A DNA stretch of 64,000 nt from Pelodera strongyloides. Lineage: Eukaryota; Nematoda; Chromadorea; Rhabditida; Rhabditidae. The notes under the pieces are model-generated. The model had not been told where the DNA came from, made no database searches, and saw only the letters and a list, made by a program, of their open reading frames with translations. Each line of letters starts with the position of its first letter. Position 1 is the stretch's first letter. The position numbers and the translations under genes are program-made. The stretch lies in assembly GCA_036852015.1 (NCBI GenBank), contig JAANDG010000037.1:310001-374000 (forward strand), given 5' to 3'. Below, piece by piece: positions 34,083 to 53,296 of the stretch.

Positions 34083-37000
34083 TATTCAAACATATTATTT
34101 CTTCAATCTGTTATTATTCATTATCTAAAAAGCGGCGTACAAAAACATTCATCGTCACTCATTCTGCTGATTGTTGTTTTATTTTAATTTTATATGCGAA
34201 ATAGTCCAGCCTCTGGGCTGGACCCCGGTGCACCGTTTCCGCAGATTCGGTTGGTATAACCCGGTTCACTTTATCTTTTATTTTTATCTTTATGCGAAGT
34301 AGGATCGCTCTACAATATTTGACTACTACTGCATACCCACATGATTACATATATGCACCTCGTGAAACATACTGATTTGAATTCTATTGTCAAAGAGGTA
34401 ACAACGTTTTCTAGAAACCCCACTATGTTTTCTATCTTGCTCTTTTCTGTGGTTCCCATATCATTTTATATTTCTCCTTTCTGCAAAAAGTGGATATATA
34501 AAAAGTGTATTTCCTTGAGTGACTTGGCCATGCAGCTCTTTGGACAGACTCTTGTTTTATTATGCGAAAGAAAAATTATATGGTTGGTGGTGGAAGCTTG
34601 AGGGGATCTGGAGGGAATACATACATAGTTATATACTATACTATCTACAATTTCATGCAGAAGGCCAAACAATGAATCAGCCATATATTGTTATGGTATG
34701 AATTATCGTATTTCGAGTACTCAATTTTTGTGGTTATTGTCTCTACACGAACAGCGTAAGCATTTCAGTACTACAGAGAAACATCAAAGAAAGCATTTAT
34801 GAAGGAGCCAAGAAAAATAGAACTTTAAAAATAACAGTTAGCGTTACTTATAACAATTCACTATCCTTACAAGAATCCACTCTATGATCTAAAAGTCGGC
34901 ATAATTATCTATTCTTTTTGCGGACGATTTTCAGAGTAGTTGTCGTGTCAGAGCATAATTCTCGACATCGTCCACCCACTGATTCTTTCTTTTTCTATTC
35001 ATAACATCTTCCCTCTTTCTTTTCTTCTCATTCTTTTTGTCATCTTCTTTCCCTCCTTCTATGTCACCCTCTCCCTCTCTCTATCTCTATATATCTCCCT
35101 CCCTCTCTTCCCCTCCCTCTCTCTCTGATTATTGTCACACCTGTTAATAGAGGAGCAGCTGTCTCCACATTCTGTCACTCAGCACATGAGCGCATCCAGC
35201 CTCGTTTTTGAAATTTCCATGAAACCCAATTTTCTATATATTAAAATATTGCTATTGTACTTGTCTTTACTTCGCGAAGCTCTGAATATATGTTCCTTTA
35301 TGGTATTCATGCACATCAACACATATTCTCACTGAATTTGTGTTATTTACCTAATTGTAAGTCTATAAAGCATTTTGCAAAAGCTCACGGATGAATAGCT
35401 TAATTTATATGTGTCACCATGAATCACTATCCAATAATGACTTCACACAGATAATATCGCTAAGTCATACATAATTGAACTATTCAAGCTGGAACATTTG
35501 GCTGTGACTTGAGAATAGTGGTTGCTAATTATTATACTTATTATATATTAATAAAGTTGATGCAAGACAGTAAAAGTCCTAGTTACATATCGGTTTATTC
35601 TCCATTTGGTACTGTAGCAACTTCAGACATGTTGCGGGACAACATCGAATCATTTCTCTTCTCTGCGTCTACTACTATTCTATCTCTCACTGACCGTCTC
35701 ACCGTCTGTGTCCCTCTCACTCACTCTCTCTCCCCCACCCTTCTACAGTTATTCAAGGACTGACGACTACCGTGTCCTCGTCTGTATACCCGCCTACCTC
35801 GGATTGATCATATTGCCCGTGTTCTCTCGTCCTCTCTCAGAATACAGCACTCTCTCGTGTATCGTTGTCTCTTCAGTCTCCATGAATACTGTAGTCTCTG
35901 CATGTTTCTATTGTTGTAAATGTTGACATTCTTCTGTACTGAGGGACAGAAGAGGACTCTCTCTTTTCGGTGTTGGAAACCACGAACGAATGGGACGACG
36001 CACATATTTCTACCTCCAAACATATATTCTAATTATGGACGTGTCACGCTGTTGCACTGTTTATATGCTAATTCGGTGTCATGTGTCTGTCTTGACACTC
36101 CTCTACCCTTCGTGACACCCATCGCCTTTATCTCAAAACTTTATGCCTTATGCTGGTTATCTGTCAAGTAAGGCCACTTGTTCAACTAACAATTAGTGTT
36201 TTTCTACCACCATTATGTTTCATTTACTGTATTAATAACATGATATCTTTTCAAATCCTCTTTTCCGTCTGACTCTCTCCTCATTCGTGTGTATTCATCC
36301 GTTCCCTGCTCGACTCATGACCACAACCTCATACATTATGCAGTTGTGGGGTGATTCAGTCAGTGAAGGCACCTTCTCTATGGAGTCCCCATTCCAAATA
36401 GGGGAGGGCCGTTCCCTTCACTACGTACTCTTTATAGTATTCATTTGAAGATATCCTGTGTCCGAACCTTGATGTCAGACCTTTTGAAGCTAATATTTTA
36501 GTAAACACTGATTATTTTGCGACCAAAATGCTCCATTTAAACTTCGTTTCATGACATAGTTGTTCAAACTATCCTGTTTGCATAAAGTTGTCTTCATCTA
36601 CTATTGTTTTACTTATATTATTCATATGTTAACGGTTATAAATACTTCTGATCAATGTCGGCTCGCATAGCTATCCGCCGGCCCATCCTGCCCGATAATG
36701 ATGCCATTTTACATGGGCAATTATTCTTGCCGGAATAGCGCCGCCTATAATTGGCGGAATTATTTCAGCGGTCAACATTGTGATGTAATTTGTATACTAT
36801 ACATAGATGCTTGCTATGCTCGGGGTACTAAAGCTTGTAAAAGTAACTGCTTAGTCACTGTGAATATCAGAATCAGACACGATTGACTTTTTGTGCTTTA
36901 CCAAATTCTTGAATATAAAAGTTAGAATTTTTTGTAGAATATGTGTCTTTCACATGTTAGAGTGTCATTGAGTGTCCCTTTCCGTGTAATTATAAATGTA

Positions 37001-37285
37001 TGAAAGAGAGACCATGGACCCTCAATTTAGAAACGCTTCTTCTGAAGAAGATAGATACATTCTTTGGGCACTGTTAGGTCTAAATGGTCGGTGTTTTGTC
37101 GATGCTTCCCAGAAAGAATGATTTCATATTACATTGTTAACTCCTGAATATCCACCATCAAGTTTGTTAATATTACCCATCGTCTATATGATTTGCACAT
37201 CTGTTCGTTCGATTTTTTTCTGAATTTCTCTGCGTTATATTTATTTGTTTCTGTGGAAGTTATTTCTTATCTTTTGCAGGTATAG

Positions 37286-43848
<6,563 letters not shown>

Positions 43849-46366
43849 GGGTGCAGTGGGCGTGACACGTCGTGACACAACCATGTCGCACGATGTCACA
43901 CTGCCGTTCTCCTGAAACTACTGTATTCTTGTGTTCTGCTACATACGTACATACTACATACTACAATTGTGTCCAACCCCGTCACCCCGTCCTCCGTCCC
44001 TTGTTGTATCTCATGCCGTGTGTTGCGTGACGTCAACTGATCTGCATCCAATCGATAATGTGTGATACAGGTAATCAATAACACTTACTCACACAAAGAA
44101 CGATCAAAACGTTAAGACGTATCATTTGGTCTGTTGTGCTTCCATTTAGTGATTAGTTATCATATTTCGAGCAATATCAAATCAAGACAAAAATGAACTC
44201 ACAAAATTTGACACAATCCGAAAAAGTCGTATTCGCTTTTTCACATTTCAAAAGTACATTGTTCTCAAAAAATCTGATATACGTGCTGATACAACTAATA
44301 ACTGGTTGATTCTAACGTTTTTTAATGTCAGTAATCAGATTTTGAGTGCCTTTATTGCCTGACTAGACTTATGATAGAGAATGATGATTCGTTATTTTTG
44401 AATGCCAAACCGATGTTTTAACATTGTGGAAACATGAAAGTAAGAAATAGATAGATGTGCTCATGTCATGTGTTTGTTATCATACCAACATACACACAGT
44501 TGCATTCAATTACCGTATACATATTCGGCAATTTGGCTACAGTTAATTATACATTTAGGTGTCCTTCAAAAACGCCAATGGCGAAACGAGCTTGGTAAAA
44601 TATTGATATAATATTGATTGAAGTCATCATTCTACTATTCTACACATACACACAACATATGCAAACTTTTTGAAACTTCCTCGCATAGTTGTAAAATTCG
44701 CAAATTTCACGGTCGTTTTTAGTAAAAGCACATTGTATTTTAATTAGTTGAGTACAATTTAGCTTGCAATTTGTAATAAATGCAACATTATTGTCCTTTT
44801 TTATGAACGGTCGGTTCCAATTGAAATAGTCGAAAATTATATAAATATTTAATTACTTTATATAAATATTTAATTAATTAACCGACTGTTGATAAACCAA
44901 TAATTACCCGCCACAGGAGGGCGCCAAAGAAACGTCTGTGATCCATATTTTGTATAGTTTTCTATTTTTTTTTTATGATAATAATTATATTTGCTTGTGT
45001 TTTTTTTTAATCTAAGCTAGTCGATCATCGCTATATTGCCCAAAGAAATAGTTTAAAAAAAATTTGAAAATATGAACTAACACCATAGTTTATTAGTATA
45101 CTTTCTAGTATATGTGTTGACCCCACAAATCAAAACTAGTCCACACATTTTACAATAAGGTTCGATATTTTTCTTTCAAAGTTCATTGTAAAGCCTTGAT
45201 TGTATGTTTGTTTAAAGTCTGCCCATTATGAAAAGCTTTACTTTTAATCTGTTTTCCTAATTGCAGTATTATACTTAGAACAGTATTAAAGTTTTTCTCC
45301 CCTAGTATTATCAAGCAGTATTATCAATTGAGATTTAAAAAAAAGTTCAATGTTATTATAGTACAGTATAATATTTTGTTGGGTATTTCTACTGTGAGAT
45401 CCTATGCTCGGTTTCTCTGTCTTGTATAGAAAATGATATTTTCATATGAAAATGTGTAGTCCAGTAATTATTAGTGTATTTTTATGATGATAATTACTTC
45501 GCCTTTTAGTTGTTTCTTTATAATGATGAGGGTATAGTATGCCAAATATTGATGGAACTCGTTGTCAAATTGTTATTTCGGTAGTTATCGATCTTTTTTA
45601 TAGAATTATTGATTTTTTTTGGCATCTAATACTGATCGATAGCCACTAACTAACTCCGCCCATTGTGATATGTATTAAAACCGAATGAAAGATAAGTAAA
45701 ATATAAATTAAAAAGTGTTCTCTACGAAAGACATAATTATATTGTTAATGATTGAACGACCTATGTTTTACTATGTTATTTGATTAGGTTTTATTTTTGA
45801 GTTACTCTCCGTTTTTGATTCAATTTTGTGTTCTGTCAGATCCTTATTTTCTTTGGTTTATGGTTTAGTTTATTTGTGCATGCAACTGTAATTTTGGAGT
45901 TTATTTTTTACCGTAGTCAAATGAATTCAGAATTGAAGGAATTTGAGATTTCCTGAAGCGAAAAGGTCCTGTATTTGTTTGAAATCGTCCGTTCAATTTT
46001 TTTTGGTTTCGTAAGGTTTTTTTTGGTTTCGTGTGGCTTCGTATTTTTACTAAATGAGTTTTTGAGTTAACATATATTCAGTTATGACTTTGAATTATAT
46101 ATTTTTTGGTTTTGGAAGTTTTCAAGAAAAGTTTCGGTATTTTTTTTAGTTTTAAAGTTTGGTTCCTTTAGTTCGATTCAGTTATTTTCATTTATCAACT
46201 CTTTATTTTGGAATAAATATTGCTTTGGAGTCAATTGATTTTTTTCAGTTTTTTTTTGTTCTTTTTTGGTTGTTTTCTTGTTTAAAACAAATGCAAGTAT
46301 CCGTATGTTAATTAAAATTATTTAAATTTATACATTCGTGAAAAACTGCCACACAAAAAACCAAGC
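43849..46366. other. AT-rich intergenic sequence and probable ELAV 3' UTR
   Basis: There is no supported exon. The stretch after the ELAV stop is T-rich, with many TTTTTGG and AATAAA-like words, consistent with a long 3' UTR and spacer. TATAAATATTTAATTA is directly repeated at 44840-44875. Confidence 0.5.
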
Positions 46367-49300
46367 ATGATGATTTTGTTATGGCGATTTTCGTTTTTTA
46401 TGATTTCGGTGTATTTCTTGGAATTTGCAAAAAGTGCCACACTTCGTCTACTGCAAGGAAATCAATTCGAGGTAGATGAATGTATTGCACATTTTAGTTT
46501 TGCTCTCAAATTATTGTTATATGTAAAAATTGAAACATTTACGCTGATTTCGTGTTATTTTCTTCTTTAAACCTTTTTTTTCACTCCGCGTTCGCCAGGT
46601 AATCGCCAGGTACTCGCCAGGTACTCGCCAGGTACTCGCCAGGTACTCGCCTCGCACCTCGCGACGCGACGTCCTCGTTTCTGTAAAATTGGGCATGACT
46701 AAGCTATTTGATCAACTTGCCTGGCACAATTGAACTGTTGTCAGACGGATGCTAATTCATATTTATTTTATTTTCCTGATATTAAAACCAGTTTGTTTAC
46801 AGGAACACGTTTTCCATTACTCAATTGACCCTGGAAGAAAAGTTTATTCTGAAGCACCTTTGACAGATAAAGAGGTCATATTATGCCCAGAACTTTTTTT
46901 TATAAAATGCTTCGTATTTTGTAGTCAGCGTAGACTTTTGTGGTCAATAGGTAAACTCACTTACGTGAGTTAAGGAAAGACATCAGGTACAAAATAAACA
47001 AATTTACAAGATAGAATGTATCGGAAAGAATACAAAATATGTAATTCATGTACATTCCAACTCTTATTTCGTTATTTGGTATGGATTGGTGGTTTTCAAT
47101 TTTGGTTATTAGAACTTGGTGTCCTCTTAAATTCAGAAATATTTCTTCAGAATTCCCCTGAAGCTCCAGACATCTCCGTGTTATGTGAACGTGCTGGAAT
47201 CAATCAAATATTTCCATCTTTATTATGTCCATTCTTTCATATTATACTAGCGGAATACACAAATGTCAACAGCGGGGTACGGATTGCAAAACGTTAAATT
47301 GTTTCTCTATGAAAAGATTAGTAGAAAAATTTGCCTTGAAAGAAAACATCATAATCATCTAAAAAAAACTTTCTAAATATTCGGTATTTTCAGTTATATA
47401 AAACTGCAGCGGATGCATTGAATAATCTCACCATTTCGTCAGTAAGTTGCTCACTTTCTCCTGTGCAATTATTTTCTCACAAAAGATAAATCCTACAGTA
47501 CCATGCATCATAATCATACCATTCATGATGCGTAAACACCACACACTACGCTTACACTCGCGTACAAAGCTCACGTGTGTACCGTTGATGAAAGATGAAA
47601 CTGTGAGCAGCCGACTTCCCTTTCATCAGCACATAGGCGTCAGTACAGTTGAATTCAACCGGAGATATACTCACTACTCACAGAGAAGAAAATTAATAAT
47701 TAAATGATGATAAATGTATAGACTTCTGTTCAGTCTCATATCTGCAACCATCGTCCGGTCTACTCTCCAATGTCGAAAAACGACACATCTTCATGTTTAA
47801 TTCTCCACAATCCAAATAGTCACTTCATGATCGGGTGCACGCGGAAGGTGATAATTTAATAAAGAATAAACTTTTATTCTTTGTTAAGATATTCTCTTTA
47901 GTTTTTATTTTTAGACACGACAATATATATGCGCAGCAAAAGTTCTAATAACAATTTATTCAAACAATGTCTAACAACATGTTTCAAGTGTGTTTTAAGT
48001 TAATAATGCTTATAGTTTGTGATGGTATACAAAATTCGCAAACCCGTTGTAGAGTGTTAATAAACATTTTTCCTCGAAAAAAAACTGCGGGAAGCCACAC
48101 TAAAAGAAAAGATTATAATGTGGTCACTCGAAAAGGCCCCGATACTGTATCATCTGTGAAAACTGAAACCCCTAGCCACCTCAGCCATAGATTACGATTC
48201 TTCTAACCGCGCCTTTCTTCGAACTTTACAATTCAGGCTATTCAGGGCACTCTTGAACAATTTCCCGAGACTCTATTACCAAATTCCGACAATAAATATG
48301 TGTTGGACTTACACAGTTAGTTTATTTCCATTTTTAGTAGTTGTAACATATATGCTCCCATTGTATTAAAATTCAATATCATTGTACAATCGTGTTAAAT
48401 TATCCATTTTAGTGCCTTCATTCGTGCTTGATAGCTTCACCGAACAGACTTTTAAACTCCGAGGTAAGATATGGCTTAATTTCAATTTATCCATACATAA
48501 GGTTGACAGAATCTGCAACTGTGACAATACCGGAAAATCACCAAGCGGTCCCAATTCTCCACTTTTAGACGGAAAGAAACCTCTCTGTCGTCTAAATTCA
48601 TTCACATTTGATGATCAACTAGTGATTCAAGATCGTATTTGTTGTGTGGGAAAGGAATGTGTCACTATATTCTTTGACCAGGTCAGAAGTTTGATCACCT
48701 ACCGTTGCTTCTTGCCACCAGACTTACTGTAGTAAGGTGCCGTCGACGCAAAATTTATTTATGCCTCCAAAGATGAGAATACATACACTATTGCTAGCAG
48801 CCTTACTGAGTAGAGCATATTTCGAGCATCCAAAAATTGACAACATGAAATATGAGTATCTTACTTGTTTTTTTTTCGTTCAGCCTGGCTCCTTCCCCTG
48901 GCCCTTTATTCGCATGGTAGTACCTCCACAATGGATCGCCTTGAATACGTAATACTTTATTTTATTACTTGTAACTTGTACATAACCGAAGTCTTATATT
49001 AGTAAATTTATATGTAATGCAAAATTCTGTTTATGAAATTCGTTTGCAGAAGTGTAGAGGAAACGGACTTCGACGAAGTGAGTGTCTGGATTTTACAGTA
49101 TTCTTTGTGAAACCAAGTACTTGCCGAATCGTATACAGTACACGGTTGTACCGCTGATGTATTCACCACGTGTTCATACTTATTTTCGTTGGAGAGAGCA
49201 AACGTGTCATTTTTTTTGGGTCTAGTAATTCTAACTTGAATTTCTACAGGAAACAGTTGGTTCGTGAAGGGCCTTGATTAGGTAATACTCACGGTGTGAT

Positions 49301-49730
49301 GAATTGAATAAGTAACGAAGTAACTTGAGCTGGATTATCCTTCCAAAGCGAATATGATCTCTTTTTCCAGTACATTTTTGTTCGTAAAGTCCATGTTTCT
49401 TATAACATTACAATGGGTGAAGACGATACGACGGAAGAGACAGCAAGTGGTCGGTTTATACTTATCCTATTATTACACTCGTAATCATTTAGTATCAAAC
49501 TACGGTTTTTATTTGTACTAGTATATTCACTTACGTCCATCCATTTTTCTTGGGACACAGTAACCTGAGTAATCCTCAGATCTATATTTTACATAAAATC
49601 TTCAAATCATTTAGAAAAAGAGCGTGGACGTGATATTGCAATGTGGATAATTTTAATTGTAATTCCGTTTATCTTTATTATTTGTGGATTTTTGTATTAC
49701 TACTGTCTTTCTTACTGGTATGAAACTTAG
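46367..49730 (+). CDS. Predicted type I membrane protein, family not recognised
   Basis: Exons: 46367-46471, 46803-46874, 47151-47276, 47394-47441, 48237-48315, 48413-48681, 48884-48948, 49050-49077, 49371-49449, 49615-49730. They total 987 nt (328 residues) with all phases consistent. A signal peptide (MMILLWRFSFFMISVYFLEF) leads into an extracellular region with N-glycosylation sequons, and then a Cys-rich patch (RICNCDN, RICCVGKECVTIFF). A hydrophobic helix follows (IAMWIILIVIPFIFIICGFLYYYC), with a tail of only about six residues. A GTAAGATATGG inside exon 6 looks like a donor, but using it breaks the frame, so the exon is read through. This is the first of four + strand secretory-pathway genes. 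I cannot name a function. A surface receptor, adhesion or fusogen-like role would each be speculation. Confidence 0.75.
46592..46657. repeat. 11-bp minisatellite TCGCCAGGTAC in an intron
   Basis: About five head-to-tail units occur in intron 1 of the type I membrane protein gene, followed by a CG-rich degenerate tail. Each unit contains AGGTAC, a potential 5' splice site. Confidence 0.85.
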
Positions 49731-50321
49731 GTAATTATCAAGTAATTAAGTTATGTCTGATAATTGATTGAGTTTCTCACTTATTAAAAGACACTATTAA
49801 AATCATAACCTATTGAATACTATTCTGACTTATTCTACCGTATTTTGCTATTGTATGGATTACATCCTCGTAAATAGTTAGATTTTCCAGATGATGACAT
49901 GTTGTTTTTGACAGTCTAATTATTGTATGCCTTCCGTTTCTTTTACGTGTATCCTTTGTCCGAGCCTTGGTTTGTTATTGACTAAATAAATAAATGTTAA
50001 TAAATGGTTATGGGTTATGGCTTATATACGACTTTGGAAAGACTATTTTTTTGCTTGTTCGTGAGTGAATCTTGATTTTCACACGCAATTTCTACTATCA
50101 AGACACACTCGGATTACTCGTTGTGGGTGATCACAGTTTTTTGGAGCAGGATCGGTGTGTTTTCCCTACAGCATGCACTTTTCTGCTGTTCGGATATATT
50201 TTAGGCATAAAATGAAATTAGAATATGGTAATCTGTCACACATATTTGCATGTGGTAATTTTATTCGATTTTGTCAGATTTATATTACAATCACAAGGTT
50301 CTAAATAAATCACAAATCAAT

Positions 50322-52737
50322 ATGATCGCGATGGATATTCTATGTCTAATGTCAATCTTCTCAAGCGTAGTTGGTTGGTTGGTTAAAAAATACAGTATTT
50401 TGTTTTATGTTTCTGTTGATAAGCGCTAGTACAACTAGTTCAACAAGATCACAATTTTTGTACGCCAACTTTGACAATAACACATATATTGATTTGCTTT
50501 ATTCTTATATCCACTTAATTTGATCAATTTTCCCCATTTCGCTTCTGAGCTCTGGATAAGATCAATGTGTACTTACAGCAACAGCACAGCCACAGAATGT
50601 CAGCTACTACAATTCTACTGCAGAAGAACTGGAATACAAACCTTACGGTAATACATAGCACCATTCGCTTTGCTTTCTGTCGAAAGGTTATTGCGCTCCT
50701 TCTAAGATATTATTTTTCGCAATAACAACACCAAATATGCTCCATTTGATGTATTTTTCCAGCAAAATATGGTGATTTGCTGTGTTGGGGACCAGCTCGG
50801 GACGCGCAAGAAATCATGCTAAATGATGTTTTTCAAGAAAAAATCGATATCACTTTTACATTTGCCGATTGCGGAGGCGAGTGTCTGATTTTTGCTTCAT
50901 TGATTTTTTCGCTAACCTGATAAATCTCAATTCCGCTCTTACAACTTCCAACTCCGTGTCTTCAGATTTTATAAATAAAATATGTGTGAATGAGCGAGTT
51001 TAAAACTCCTTATGTTCCATTTTTGTTTTGGAGCAGACGGTTATGTTTGGCTAAGTGTAATAAATAGCATCTAGGTACTATTACGCAAAAATTGTAAAGT
51101 CTATGATTTGTCTATGATATGACAATGCTAAGTGTAATATCACCGATTTTTTTTTAGAAAACTATGCCAATTATACTATGTCTGTGCTGATCGGAGCCGT
51201 TGATTTTCGCTCTCGTCTCGTTAGATTGGAGAAGATTTACAAAAAGAAGAAAGCTTACGAATTCAGGGCAAGTTATAGATTTTCCTAAGTCTAACCCAAT
51301 CTCAATCGTCTCAACGACATTTTTTTGATTTTCTGCTTCGCAAAGTACCTTTCAATTTTCTAATTAAACAGTTTTGATAAATAAAATACCAGGTTACCAA
51401 AGAGACCGTCCGGTTTCCCTTCCAACCAGTATATGACTACCGCTATATGACACCTTGTGATCTACCGAGTGCCATCAAGCAATGCTTTGTCGATGTGAGT
51501 TAATTAGAAATACATTCAAGGAATAGTACAAGAACTAATGAAACTTTGATAATGCACGACAAACGATGTGCGACTATCTCGCCGCGCATCCCCAGCCTCT
51601 CCTTAGTTCCCTGGGCATCTTTTCGCAAAAACCTGGCGAAGATAGAGCGAAGTAGCTGATAACTTATCCATAGAAAGGGCTGATTTTGAATCGGCATTCT
51701 CGTCTTTGTTCAATATTTGCGCGGCGTGCTCGCCGCACACCCCTAGCCTAGAGTTTCATCCGAGAAGTGTCACTGCGTTTTAGGATACAGAATGGGCAGC
51801 TTTGGAGGATGGAATTAGTTGCTTCCGCCGTGCAGACGTTGTTTTCATCGGTATATTTATCTATCCATCGGGTCTAATTATTTTCTGTTCAATTGTTGCA
51901 TCATGCACAATTGTGGCATGTTTTGTCTCCGAGTTTATTGTTTACGTATGAGTTTGTCCTTATAGATTTTGAATACGACGCTGCCGGTGAAGTCGCTCTT
52001 GAAAAGCTCGAAATCTCCATACGGGCTGAATCCACATTCGGATCAGTGAATGCCACAGAGTAAGCTGTTTCTGGCATTATGTGACTTCTTCTCGGTTCTT
52101 GAGCATTTAAAAATGGAAAAATGGGGTTGTCAGTGTCCTTTCCGTTTATGCTATTGGTATCGCAGGAACAATGGGAGCCACTCTTGCCAACAAACCACGG
52201 TGTTATAAACTTGTCGCCTTCACGATTGGACCTAGACATACGACCCCCGCAGCTCCTGCACTTGGGCTTGGGACTGGGACATCCAACAACCTTGGAGAAA
52301 TGCCCACATCTCAGTGTAAACTGACTTACAATCAGAATGGTGTACAGTACACATGTCGTATTTCAGTCAAAAGATCAACCGTTTGTATGTGCATCCGATT
52401 ATGATGCCCTGTAACATGAAGTTTGAGGAAAGGGCAATTTATCAGGTAGAGTATGAAAAGATTTTTTTTTTGAAAGAAAACAGGATTACATAGAGAAAAG
52501 CCGTTCCAAATTATCTGTGTACGTGTACCGTAATTAGTATGTTGCAAAAAAATCCAGCGATCGTGCAGTTGTGAGAACATTTATTAGATTGGTGAATAGA
52601 CCAAATAAATAAATAAACATTTATAATTGATTGTTCTATTTCAGATCGGCCCCTCATTGGGAATGTTCAAAAAATCGAAATCGTTCCCAGAATTGGGTGA
52701 CCTGATGGGAGGATTGCCTCCCAATTTTGCACTCTAA
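50322..52737 (+). CDS. Predicted secreted protein, family not recognised
   Basis: Exons: 50322-50373, 50579-50647, 50763-50876, 51158-51267, 51393-51494, 51784-51850, 51966-52059, 52367-52445, 52645-52737. They total 780 nt (259 residues) with all phases consistent. A signal peptide (MIAMDILCLMSIFSSVVA) is followed by an Asn/Tyr-rich segment with N-glycosylation sequons, and then a globular-looking region with cysteines in LLCWGP, FADCGE, MTPCDLPSAIKQCF, GISCF and MMPCNM. It ends MGGLPPNFAL. There is no membrane anchor. The third and fourth introns need GC donors (G|GCGAGT and G|GCAAGT) to keep the frame. Intron 7 contains an open region readable on both strands (52110-52330). A possible poly(A) signal is at 52919. 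I do not recognise the family. Confidence 0.75.
52110..52330. other. Open region inside an intron, coding potential on both strands
   Basis: On the plus strand a frame with GTMGATLANKPRCYKLVAF and a Thr/Pro/Gly-rich continuation is open. It cannot be joined in phase to the flanking exons of the 50322-52737 gene. On the minus strand the same DNA reads as a Cys-rich peptide (CGHFSKVVGC, CRSCGGRMSRSNREGDKF, HCSCDTNSINGKDTDNP) with zinc-finger-like spacing. It may be an alternative exon, a nested gene or a pseudogene fragment. Confidence 0.3.
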
Positions 52738-52918
52738 GTACCGCAGCTGATCCACATTTAAAAAGTCACTGTTTAGCAAACTGAGGTGCCATTAGCGGTA
52801 ACAGTACAAAATAGTTTTTTTTAATTATGAAACATTCCTGAAGTATAGTCTATATTCTTTTTATTGCATTGACACAAATCCTCACATGAACAAATAACTA
52901 ATAATATTTGTTGTATTA

Positions 52919-52924
52919 AATAAA
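52919..52924 (+). terminator. Poly(A) signal of the 50322-52737 gene
   Basis: AATAAA, about 180 nt after the stop codon. Confidence 0.4.
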
Positions 52925-53120
52925 ACAGTTTACATCAAATGTGTCGTTTCTTGCGCAAATGTGTTTTATTTTATACAGGGTTTTGGGGTTTTGAACAAAG
53001 TATGCCATTCTATTCTAGAAATGAACCCAGCTTCTTTGTATACTTGATCAGTGCATTATCAACTAGAATACAACTTTTGTCTAATATGATTCATTTCTTT
53101 TAGATGCTTTTATTATAATC

Positions 53121-53296
53121 TTAAAGCGAAATACCGGCCGGTTTTTGAAGCGCATAGCATAGACCAGAATTCTTATGCAGCGCGCGCAAATGAACATAAA
53201 TTAGAATAAAAATCGAGCTCGAGCAAATCAGTATAAATACGTAAGAATTCGGTTGTCCACGATACGTTTCAAAAACCGGCCGGTATTTCGCTTTAA
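53121..53296. mobile_element. MITE of the CCGG-terminal family, near-intact ends
   Basis: TTAAAGCGAAATACCGGCCGG at the left and its exact reverse complement at the right, bounded by TTAA. The element is 176 bp long and its interior is diverged from the copies at 12215 and 25478. Confidence 0.9.

Larger units (their letters stand above)
18988..37285. other. 18-kb gene-poor, repeat-rich interval
   Basis: I could not support any multi-exon gene here. Open frames are short and mostly fall in CT/GA microsatellites or repeats. One stretch at about 29437-29571 is open in both directions with protein-like composition but has no consistent splice sites. The interval holds the SL1-like sequence, tandem and dispersed repeats, tRNA-derived fragments and a GCGGGAAA-rich array, listed separately. 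It separates the divergent MAM (-) and ELAV (+) genes and may contain long-range regulatory DNA or an untranslated first exon of the ELAV gene. Confidence 0.5.

Noticed and set aside
48458..48504. Short intron (GTAAGATATGG...CATAAG) inside exon 6 of the type I membrane protein gene
   Set aside because: Removing it puts the downstream Cys-rich region out of frame, whereas reading through is open and consistent.
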